64,000 nucleotides of DNA from Ancylostoma caninum (taxonomy: Eukaryota; Nematoda; Chromadorea; Rhabditida; Ancylostomatidae), in NCBI GenBank assembly GCA_037903475.1, contig JBAJFG010000111.1, positions 434,001-498,000 of the forward strand, written 5' to 3'. The notes beneath the pieces were generated by a model that searched no databases, had not been told where the DNA came from, and saw only the letters and a list, made by a program, of their open reading frames with translations. Below, one piece after another: positions 34,267-44,212 of this stretch; position 1 is the first letter of the stretch; every line of letters starts with the position of its first letter. The translations under genes and the position numbers were made by a program.

Positions 34267-36951
34267 TCACATCCTTGCGGTGTTATTTAACAAATTAAGT
34301 ACTAAATCTAGCGCAGCAACACTCTTCCTCACAGTTCTATCAATATCCTCGTATACTCTGGCTTCCTTCACGTCATCCACGAGGTAATCCCCCTCAGATG
34401 AGTCGCAGCGTCGATCGACGAAAGGATTACTGCGATCATGAGAAGCTTTTCTGGCTACATCACTTGCTGGTTTTTCCGCTGCCACGTTCCCGTCTGTTTG
34501 TTCAACGAAGCCACGTGATGCTCGCGTAGTATGTTCTTTTTTTCTCGAACTGTGATCCGCTGTGAGAAAATTTATGGATCCTGGTGTAATAGTTGTGTTG
34601 TCATGGATTCGATGTCTCAGTCGGTAAAAATTGGGTGTTCGAAACCAGATAAGTGTTCATTCAAATAACTTGCGTGCTTATTATGAATTCTTGAAACGAA
34701 GGATATAATTAGCAGGAAAAATGCTGAAAATTTTCACAAAACGTTTCACATTCCAGATATTTTGTAGACTCCAGAGTTCTTCCTCCAATATGGGCAGCGT
34801 TGTCAGCCTTAGTTGTCCATCCTAGCCCCCCCCCCCCCCTCTTTCTTCCCAAATCACCTTCTTTATGTTATATTTTGTATATTCTTCTTTATTATCTCAT
34901 GACGAAAGGTCACACGATCATTTGTGATAGTTGAAAATCTTTTTACTTCAGCAGCACAAGCCAAACCGTCTAATGTGAGGCTAAGGTTGGATGATGGATG
35001 GGTAACGAAGACAACCTAGAGTAATCCACCAATTCAAAAATATTGTTAGCAAATTCCTGAAGTAAAGTTTGCTGTTCCTTCTCTTGTTTGAAAATCGTAC
35101 TTAACATTGTAATATTTTTGTTTTACTTGTCATTGCACTGTACTCGACTCAGTTTCGTTTTATCGTTGCATTTTATAGTTCCCTGTTTTGTCTTTTGTTT
35201 TTTTTTTTGCACGCTCGTTACCGCATGTAAACAAATACTCAATGCTAATGACGATATTCATAATTAGGTAGAATCTGTAAAGAATAGAAACTAATTACAA
35301 AACTGATATGTTCTAGCGCCATATAGAGTTTTAACGGCTTACTGATATCCTATGTCTAGATTTTTTCTGTTTAAATTCTTTGGCATCTTCTATTCGTCTT
35401 TTGTGCCATCCGTCATCCAACGACAAAAGCGTTGCGCTCAGCGTGAATCGTCAAATTCTGAAGTGTTTTCTGCCTCCCACTCTATCAGGTATGTCTAGTA
35501 ACTTTAGTCGAAGAGGGTATTGAATGGCTTGAGTTTTTTTTTGTCATTTAGACAAAAAAAGCTATTCAGAAAGGATATCGACACAATGAACGACGTGGAG
35601 GACGTATATAGCTCTCGGAAAGCAATTTTGCTGAAGCTTGAAGCAGTATTCAGGAAGGGCAGCGTTTTTTCCTGAATGTCTACTTCACCATAGCTGTAGT
35701 AGATGTCACTTCATTATCAGATATCTTTGTTGTCAAGGTACATACATATTATTTTGGCAGCATCTGTAATCCCCTCTTTAAGACCTACATCGACCGAAAG
35801 TAGTAAATAAGTCGTATTTATCTCACGGTCCTGAGTTGAATTATATTCCTGTGCATTTCTCGTTCCCTGCAGTTTCAAAGGATGCAATTCGCAATGTTAG
35901 CACCAGTTTCCCTCAGAAATTTTTCATTATGGCGCAAGAAGTTCCCTTCAACGTTGAAGTGCATTTCCTCCCCTGTTCGCTCACCCTCTTTTTTCTTTCC
36001 CATTCCCTTTCACTTAATCAAATTGGCATTTTTTTGGACGAGGGCGACCCTGTCTCTGAATTGACGAACAAGGCCAGCCACACTGAAAAAAGATGGCAAG
36101 AAAACGTCCCGCACTGCTCTAATAGCTCCTAATCACGGCTCTGAAACAACTCACGGAATCCGCTATTACCAGTAAGGATAAGTAATCGGTGCCAGCAAGT
36201 GCATTAATGAAAACTCGTGGTGGGTGTTCTCTAGTCTGAAGTAGTATAGCTTGTATGCATCACTGGGCAATTTCCATAATGTACTTGCTACTGAAAGCTG
36301 GGCTTGGATCCACACGCTTCGAAAGAGCGGGTATTTCCTTGTACATGTAGAATTTCGCTGTTTCGACCTCAAACTATCGCAGGAAAATGTACTTTTCTGG
36401 AAATTTCTGTGTAAGGAATCCGTGGGAATTTATCACTGTTCTTTTTACATTGAACTTCCTTGGATAGCTACTGACGAGGGGCACTAGCGAATTCTCGCTG
36501 TTGGTCTAGTTGAGCTCCGAAACCAACAGCGAGTAATCTCATCTAATATCCTATCTACATCTTGTAAAAGTATTCCGGATAACTTTCTCATTTTAATCGT
36601 CTTAATTGTTTTTTTTCTGCCTTTTTTTACGCAGAGATATCAACTCCTCTGTCTGGGCCGCTCATGATGACCAAAGGGAGTTTCACAGAGCTGCGAGGTG
36701 GTAGAAGGGCCTCTGGGCAGAATTGCACCAGATGATGTACACTAATTGTTGCTTCGAGAACAGCTCACCTCACTCAGGTCACCACCCAAGCGCTGATTCA
36801 AAGGGAAATGAGGTCGCCCAGCATGGACTAGGGGGCCGCTAAAGTGAGCGTCGTATCGATCATTGCTTCTGAATGTGCTCGTTCGCTTCACGAGTGCGTA
36901 ACACGCAAGTACATACTTTTCTTCAGGCACCACGTGGTCTTCAATAAACAT
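34267..36951 (-). CDS. Multi-exon gene of unknown function, divergent from AMPK gamma
   Basis: Five exons join in phase from an ATG: 36951-36769 (donor GAG|GTGAGC), 36373-36264 (CA|GTGATG), 36082-36014 (acceptor TTTTTTCAG, donor AA|GTGAAA), 35866-35827 (acceptor ACTGCAG, donor ACC|GTGAGA) and 35671-35585. The start reads M-FIEDHVVPEEKYVLACYAL and the joined middle includes FYMYKEIPALSKRVDPS, AGLVRQFRDRVALVQK and REMHRNIIQLRT. A last exon, 34559-34267, follows TTCTCACAG in phase 1 and encodes 96 residues with VDDVKEARVYEDIDRTVRKS before the stop. At least one exon between 35585 and 34559 is unresolved, since phases do not join directly. There is no signal peptide or membrane segment; the middle looks helical. 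I recognise no family. Exon 2 has the weakest acceptor (GCGATAG). The plus frames at 35836-36487 are shadows. Confidence 0.6.
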
Positions 36952-37260
36952 TGTGTCAGCTTGCTCAGTTCACGCTGATGCTGAGGCAACCCCGAGTCGT
37001 GACGAATGGGTGTTGGCGTCGCTATCGCACTACGCACGGACCCGCTGCCTGACCTTCTCGTATTGTGCGCTCGGCAACATCTCGATGAGTGATTGGAACG
37101 ACGGAAGAGAGGCCCGCACCCCGCGCTCAGCAGACCACTCGATTCCGGTCTGGTCCGAGAAATCAGAGCGCTCGCTACCCGTTTGGCCCTCGTCCACACA
37201 CGTCAGCCAAGCTCAGGCCGAACAAACTGGATTCTCTTCCTGATCTTTGGACAACAACGA
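36952..37260. promoter_or_regulatory. GC-rich region, possible bidirectional promoter
   Basis: This stretch is markedly richer in GC and CpG than its surroundings and is open in several frames at once, a composition effect. It lies immediately upstream of the minus-strand ATG at 36951 and upstream of the first AMPK gamma exons on the plus strand. No TATA box is visible. It might alternatively hold an untranslated or coding first exon. Confidence 0.35.
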
Positions 37261-37359
37261 AACTTTCACTAGTTCTCGTTAAAAAAAAAACTTTGTTGTT
37301 GCGTTGTTTTATTATAATATACATGAATACATCTGCTTCTAGATGAGCGAATGCCCAAT

Positions 37360-37548
37360 TGAGTCAAGAAAATCCAGGATCACTGGTAGCATACCTAGAA
37401 ATTCCCATTAGTAATGTATGTATACAGCTGGAAGACACGTTTCTTAGCATCTTCAACCTTCCTGTGGCTTCGATTTTCATGTTCTCATCAGCTGTTTTGA
37501 TTTCTGCAGCAGGATTTGCAATATTGAGGAGTTTCCCAGGGTTTGATA
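37360..37548 (-). CDS. Coding-like terminal frame with poly(A) signal
   Basis: The minus strand after GCATAG at about 37549 is open for about 60 codons (contains NPAAEIKTADENMKIEATGR) to a TGA near 37360; AATAAA follows at about 37308-37313. A donor TCTAG|GTATGC inside offers an alternative. The acceptor is poor and no upstream exon was found, so it may be a relic. The plus-strand frame at 37359-37586 is its shadow. Confidence 0.28.
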
Positions 37549-38548
37549 GCTATGCCTTTGTCAGGTGTCAGCATCCAGAATCCTAATAATTCCCGAAAAT
37601 TGCTTAGATATTTAAATATTTAATTGTTCTGTTTTGATTTTGTCGTCTTTTTAACCGTTTTTTTATCCTTCTTGCAATTCCCTATTTCCTTTCTTTCTTG
37701 AGCACTTTACCCTTTCCTGATCCCTTTTTCACTGAAGAGCTTATTCGAACCAGGGAAATAGGATCTGCTCTATGTTATAAGAGGAGCATAGATTTTTTCT
37801 CTTAATTTATCTTCTCTTTTTTATCTTCTTAGCTTTCAAATAGTAAGTTTATGAGAATACCCTATTCACGAACTTATACCAACAGTTTTTTTCTCTCTGG
37901 ATAGTTTGAGAAATTTGAAGAGATCGAGAAGGAGCAGCATTCTCTTTCCCCATGAATGTGAGAAATCAAAGAGTCGAATGCAAACTGAAGAAATTGAACT
38001 TCAACTAAAACATAAATTTTACGAGTCTTCATAGTAGGTGAGCGCACGCTGATGTTTGCCTTTTCCTGTTTTCGCAAGCCCTCCCGTCCGAGATTTCTTG
38101 GACACGCATTCTATTTCTATCTTCTTTTCAATGGCTACTTCCGTGTTACGTGGGTGTTCTTGGATCCTATGCCTTTTAATGGACCTCATTGTCTGGCTGG
38201 TGTGTATGTCATGTCTGTGTCTATATCATATTTTAGTCTTCGATTGTTGTTCATTACACTAGGTCGTTTTTTCCTGTTTTTTTTTTCCCGGAGAAGCTCT
38301 CCATGAAAAAAGAAAAAAGAAGCGATTTGTAGACTCAAATTCGTTTGAATCCTTCATATCTCTGGAACTTGCAATAAAAACGCAGCTTTCGCGTTGCAAT
38401 GAGTAATAGTTCGCGCTTAAATCCCCTGCTTCCATTTCTCTCGCTATTTTCTGCTGAAAACGTTTGCCTCTCCAGTCTTCCGTTCACTCTGCGTCCCTCG
38501 TTAGCGTTCTCCTATCGCTATCTATCCGTCATAATTGCCGATCTTCAG

Positions 38549-40725
38549 TCAATGAGCGTCTTGAGCTAAACATGAATGGTACGATGCGCACATTGCCGCG
38601 CAACAAAGCCACTACATTTGTCGTGGAACGAATTCCAGAAGGTGAGCTACTTTGGGATTTTTTTTGAACCACTAATTAGTGAGGGCTCCTTGGATTGCAG
38701 TGCTTTTTTGAAGCTTTTTTTTCTAGATATTTCTAGATTTTAGATATTTCTAACAATTACTGAGGGGACCTCCCTCACACTTTTTTTCGCATGCACTCAA
38801 CACTTTCCTCGCTCATGTTCTTTTTTTTTGCCTTGTATATTGTTACCAGTATCAAGTACATCATTTGTGATGTAATTAAGGATAAAGGATAAAGTGGTCG
38901 GCGTTAATCAATCCCGTCACGTGGGATGCGCCACCCATTCGACTTCATTAACAAATAAATAATAAAAAAATCATAAATAAATATATGAATTTTCTTATTG
39001 TTAATGGATTGACCTAGAGTAAAAAGCACTTTTCCTTTTTCCTCCATCGCCGCCATCCAACTTCTGTCGTCTTCTATGTATTAATCCTCAATCCTGTTGT
39101 ACTGTTCTACCCCTACCAATTTTGTTCTTTTTTTTGTTTTATTTTCTTCTATTTTTTTGCATTTCGGAGACAATGAAGCTCGCATGCGTTTGTTTTGCCA
39201 TTAAATCACTAAATATTTGTTAGCGCAGATGATTATATTCGTCATACATAAGAATGAAATAGTTATAGCTTTGACAAACCAGAACTTTTGAGCTCTTTTC
39301 ACTAGATATCATGCGATTCTCTTCCGCTTGACTTGAATTTCCATTTCAAAAAATACACTTTTCACAGCCGTGCTTATTTTCATGCATGCTGCACTAATTT
39401 TATCAGGACACTTAAATTCGTTAACTCACCGCCACGGATGGTTGCTAATTTTCTGGATTTTTACTTTACAAGGTCTGCCCTATTGCTGCATCTTAGTGGG
39501 AGGTTGGTTTCGCACTGGGAGGTCCGATTTTATCAGTAGGTCGGGATGTAAAGCACTTTTTTTTGCTAATTGTTGTTGCCACTATTCACATTGAGTTAGT
39601 TGCTGCGCATCAGCGTATAAGGTCAACCCATCCAGAAGGGTAATATTGATCATGTGAGAGTTGCCCTAGAATCCCGCCCTTTTAATTCCTAGCACTATAG
39701 AACGTTCAAAATCTAAGCCTGATGGTGAGCTTTCTCTCTTCGATCCATCGACAAGCCGACTAGAGTCGTTTTCGCAACGGAGGCTTTCGCTCTTGAATCT
39801 TTGATCGAAATGATCGCTATATCCGCCTTTTCATCAGCGGCCAGCGCAGTGTTTGAAAATTCAGGATAGCGCAGTTCGTCGTATAGGAGCAAAGGTCAAT
39901 GCGTAGGGGTGTTCAGTGCAGAGTGGCCAAAGCTGACCTCCGGGATTTATTCTGGTAGAGAATGTTCGCAGTAATTAACTCAGACAACTTGTCTAACTAA
40001 ATTTAGACACCTGTTATTATTAGAGCTGGCTGAGACATAGATCGGTTCCAAGAGGAAGGGACGAATGTTGTGCAGCATATTTTACTAGGAGGAGTAGTCA
40101 AATTTGGCCGAGACGGACTTATTTAATGATTTATTCAGGACTAGATCCGAAGAATTCAAATGTTAAAAAGTAGATCCAGATGCCCCCTTATCAATCCTGA
40201 ACGAATGTATTGCCCCGTTTTTTCCAAACCAAACATCCGAACTATAGACTTAATCGAAATCGAATTTTCGAATTTCGAATAAGTCGATCGGTATCTAATG
40301 CATTATCCGGTCCTAACTAGTATAGTCATGAGGATTGGATTGGATTAGATTTTTGCTCACTGACATTTGTAATTAACAGATTTTTCTTCAGTGGTTGTGG
40401 AGAATCTCCATTCAGCAGGACATCGCATAGGTCCTGGAAAGATTCTGCAATCTGGTTCAAGACCTGATTATACCAGTAATGAGCAACGAAAAAATATGTA
40501 TATGCGTCTATTCAATCTTCAACACCTTCTTACCCTTTACCTACTTCATCCTCTCCCTCTTTAAGCCTCAGCATCCAGACAAACAGATGTACGTTGTACG
40601 TAGCTGTAGAGGAATATGTTTATTCCAGCTATATTCGACCTGCATCATACGATCGTCTTCGACAAGCACACAGCTCCTGCCGACGGTATCCGAGCGATCC
40701 GAACGGAAGGCAAAAATGTGATTGG
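38549..40725 (+). CDS. Candidate 5' exons of the AMPK gamma gene
   Basis: Three exons join in phase: 38549-38641 (acceptor ATCTTCAG, in-frame ATG at 38572, donor AAG|GTGAGC), 40392-40497 (acceptor TTTTCTTCAG, donor TAT|GTATAT) and 40629-40725 (acceptor TATTCCAG, donor TGG|GTAAGA). They encode MNGTMRTLPRNKATTFVVER, HSAGHRIGPGKILQSGSRPD and RPASYDRLRQAHSSCRRYPS. A basic, Ser-rich, disordered N-terminus of this kind is usual for long gamma isoforms. The last exon ends in phase 0 but the next certain exon (44213) needs phase 2, so an intervening exon or a separate isoform is implied. A 41 bp exon at 43496-43536 would fit the phase but reads unnaturally hydrophobic. Confidence 0.5.
38896..38950. 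repeat. Tail fragment of the second SINE family
   Basis: GTTAATCAATCC, GTGGGATGCGC and GACTTCATT match the inverted tail of the repeat at 22620-22890. It lies in the first candidate AMPK gamma intron. Confidence 0.45.
40140..40315. repeat. TTCGAA-rich dispersed repeat, copy in AMPK gamma 5' region
   Basis: It contains ATCGAATTTTCGAATTTCGAA and GGTATCTAATGCATTA. Matching copies: 56275-56470 and 59580-59797 (plus orientation), 47645-47780 and 55065-55200 (minus). No TIR or coding capacity is visible. Confidence 0.65.
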
Positions 40726-41156
40726 GTAAGAGATATTTCCTCATGATTAATTACCATTCCTCTGTGTCTGACTACGTTTTCCCACGTGGTTTTCTCACCG
40801 TGATCTCATCGTTCTCTGTTGTTACGAAAGTGCGTGCATAGAACACTCATAGCTCCATGCTAGTTGCTCTGGACAACTGCCACTCGATGCTATTATTGCT
40901 CAAACGTAGCAGATCGGGGATATAGATTCAAGCTGTTTAGTTGGCTAGTGTGTTATGTCGAGGGCTTTTATGCACTGGTACGATGTATGCGTCCGATTTT
41001 TATTTAATAGTGAGGGCGTGTTCGCCATTTTCGATGGACCCTGGAAAACGAACCTGTTAGCTTAATGCAAAAAAGGCGCTTTTTTGTAGGCATCATTTTC
41101 TTTTCCATAAATTTACCGGATCAGAACCGTGGAAAGCGTTGTAGTTGCTATAACTA

Positions 41157-41474
41157 TTGGGTTGTCGGAAAAGTTTCCCGCCATTTTTTTTTATTCAAAT
41201 TTATTTTTCCTCTTTAAAACAATCAACAATTAACAATTATATGAAATTCCACTATTGACAGTATATTGTCATTTACTAGGTGATTTGCGGATCCCGCTTG
41301 TATAGAAATCTGGAGGTTTTGAGGCAAAGACCTCGGTGAGCCACTTTCTGAGTTGGTCCACATTGTCGAACTTTCCCCCTTGCATTTGGTTGGACAGCGA
41401 CGCGAACAGGTGGTGGTCCGTTGGCGCCAAGTCCGGCGAGTACGGTGGGTGGGCCAGAACGTGCCATCCCAAGA
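41157..41474 (-). pseudogene. Truncated mariner, C-terminal transposase only
   Basis: One terminal repeat, TTGGGTTGTCGGAAAAGTTT, is preceded by TA at 41155-41156; the other end is lost. The minus strand encodes LGWHVLAHPPYSPDLAPTDH, the third catalytic Asp region, and continues to QLRKWLTEVFASKPPDFYTS. Near 41272 a frameshift separates it from the natural end QYTVNSGISYNC. This is a different mariner lineage from the 18 and 28 kb copies, judged by both TIR and protein. It lies inside the AMPK gamma locus. Confidence 0.85.
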
Positions 41475-42059
41475 CTTTATGTATTTATGTAGGCAAGTAT
41501 TTTATGAGCCCTACCTTGGCGCTCTGTATTACAGAACTCGGGGAACCACGAAGCGAAGAACTAGGGAAGCACCGCATCCTGATGTTTAGCTAATTTTTTT
41601 CTTGGAAATAAAAGAATTCGGAGTTGCGAGTGGTAGCAGCCATGCGACAGATTTTCTGCAGAATATGATGGCTACTGAATCGTTCCCAGCAAAGCTGTGG
41701 GAATCAAAAAAAGTAGGACTTTATCTCGAACATCTCTTTAGCAGACCGTTGATAACTATGTGAGGCAAGTAACAACAATGGATGAAGCTGAGTGTGTCTT
41801 TCCAAAAAAAAAAAGTAGCTTGGAGTACAAAGTAAGAATTCCAGAAGAAGTTCAGGAAAGGATTCGAAAAAATGAAAGATGTACGGGGTAGAGTTACAGT
41901 TGGTCTGTGATAAAATAACATACTGTGTAGTATGTGCGGTGTTAGTGACCTCTTCAACATTCCAAGCACAGATCCAAGGATTTACCTACTTCTGACGGGC
42001 CTATTTTCGTTTGCCTCATTCCTTTTCTTCCTTCAATATTTCATGGTAGCAATTTACAC

Positions 42060-43120
42060 TACGGCGATTTTTACTGCGCTGCACATGATTCTCATCATGG
42101 AAGTACTCCAGAGTTTGGGCCACTCATGCTTTTAGAATCCTTTGAATTGAACTTCAATCTGCAGCCCCATCCTATTCCCTTGAAAAAAAAAAACTATTTT
42201 CCAAATGAAGCAACATTACTTATGAGTGAGGCAACAAATTCCATCGTTCTTCACCACACTTCTTCCGCGACTAACTCATTTCAATCATTAGTAATAGATT
42301 GGGGCTCCCTGAGAATGTTTTTTGCCTTCCATATCTTCGTTTTTTCGTTGATGGGTATGAATTTTGAGCGAAAAACTCGGTGTGCTTCTCAGATCCTTGC
42401 CGCCAGACTGTTCCAGCTCCCTACTTTAGCATTAAAAATGTTTTTAGTCCTCTCCGAAGCCCGATTAGTTTGCTTTAGTCTAAAAGTGTGCTGGAGATGT
42501 AATTAAGAGCCAAATCGCAATTGAATTCCACCTTCAAAGAAAAATTACTTCTGCTCATTCTTAATGCATCTAAAACAGATACCCACAAAAGTTCCTCATG
42601 CATTAGCCCATATATGCTGCTGTCATGATGATAGCAGTACCATATAATTCAAATTTATCGAAGAAAAAGTGTCCGTGCTGGGAACAAATTGCAGTAAACG
42701 CGCTCTAATGAAGTCAAGTAGGCGTGCGTTCAGGCGTCGCCTGCAACAAATACTGGCTGGCGGAGCACCGGCTGGGCACAAGGCGAAGCTGCTCAGAGAG
42801 CAGATCTAGGATTGTTAGGTTCCTGGTTCATTTTGAGAGCTAGTACTGTTGAATGTGTCCTTTCAAGACAAGGAAGAAACATGTCATTGTGTGACTATGA
42901 GATGTGTCGTTAATCCTCTATTAGTCTGGAGAAAAGCCTTCTCATTAAATAGTTAAGGGAGAGAGAGAGGTTCTACTTTTACTGAGAAAAAATTACTAAA
43001 AAGCAATGGGATGAGGGGTGCAGAATGAAGTTCTACTTCAAGGATTCTAAAAGCATGAGTGGCCAAAGCTCTGGCTTACTTCCATGATGAGAATCAAGCA
43101 TAGCACAGTAAATAGTGCGC
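42060..43120. repeat. ~1.06 kb foldback with ~130 bp inverted arms
   Basis: Arms at about 42060-42200 and 42985-43120 share, inverted, TTGATTCTCATCATGGAAGT, GGCCACTCATGCTTTTAGAA and GAACTTCATTCTGCACCCC-type sequence with scattered mismatches. No exact terminal motif or target duplication could be fixed. The centre has no convincing transposase. It lies in an AMPK gamma intron region. Confidence 0.65.
42711..42812 (+). CDS. 33-codon basic ATG frame inside the foldback
   Basis: ATG AAG to TAG encodes MKSSRRAFRRRLQQILAGGA followed by a Lys/Leu-rich end, strongly basic and helical. GC content is locally high. There is no splice donor, so it would be a complete small peptide or a relic. It may be the remnant of whatever the foldback once carried. 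Confidence 0.2.
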
Positions 43121-44212
43121 GAGTTCGGATCCCATCCATAGCAATGTTTTTGACGTTAACCACAATATAGGTAGTAAACTTAATAGGTTTTATCTCAGTT
43201 GAGTACCCTAGTCCTGTACGGAAATTCAACAAAAAGTTGAGGCTATTCTTCGAATTCGTCAGTAAGGTAAGGTTTCCGAAACTGAAATTGAAAAACAATG
43301 GAAGCATCGATCTCTTTTTATCACAGCAATGTTAAGGTCGGAACGAATAAGTAGAATAAAAAGTAAAGAGAGCAAAATGCTAGGATATTGTTGGTAGTGG
43401 AATTGATAAGGATAGTAACAATATGAGCGAAACCCTCAAACTTGAGCAATTATACATAAATAGATGATATAAATGAAGATGATTGGATGATTCAGTTGAT
43501 AGGGACAATTATATGGAACATACTTGTTCTAATCCTGTAAGAATCCGAAGTCGAAAGCGACTGTTGTTACTGTTTGGGTTTACTTCACATCGTTGCCATC
43601 TTCTACTACCGCCGAACACTGAAGTGGAGATCCAGGAAAGAGATCACCAGTATTCCCGCAAATTAGGGGCTTAGTGAACCTGGAAAAAGTGTGCCAAAGC
43701 AATTTTCATAGTTAAATAGATGAGCTGCAATGCTTCAATTTGATTTCCTTTTTTACATCGGTTTCTAAGGATAGCATTGTTGGAATATTTCTGACTGGAG
43801 CAATTTCTGGCTCGATATTTCGAAGTAAATGTTTCTACCTTTTGCATTCTGCTTCCGGGGGTAAATGTCTTCAAAAGAGTAGAGGATTTTTTCCCTTCCT
43901 GGGCCAAGTTGAGTAGCTGCCAAGAAATCTAGAACTCCAAATCGGCAAAAAAAAAAAACTCTTTCGAAGTTTGATTCAACACGCAAAGTCGTTCATATTT
44001 CTTAAATGAAAAAGATACATGCATTACATAGGGATTGTAGTCGAAACTGACAAGAATAAGTTGAAAATGAAGGTCCAGAACGTCAAAAGCGTTTTTTAAA
44101 AAATTCATTAAGCGGGCAACTGCTCGAACAGAGTTCGGCTTGTATAAATTAGTGTGTGAGGGGGATTACCTACAGATCTTCACTATGCTTGCACAATAGA
44201 CATACATTTCAG

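Noticed and set aside
34596..34650. tRNA-like motif (GATGTCTCAGTCGG ... GTTCGAAACC)
   Set aside because: A and B box-like words are present but no acceptor or anticodon stem can be formed.
36635..36697. Plus-strand exon-like segment (PLMMTKGSFTELRG) that would join in phase to 38549
   Set aside because: It lies inside an intron of the opposite-strand gene and upstream of the likely shared promoter, so an AMPK gamma start there is less plausible.
43496..43536. 41 bp exon that would repair the AMPK gamma phase gap
   Set aside because: The acceptor is not pyrimidine-rich and the required frame reads as a hydrophobic run unlike its neighbours.
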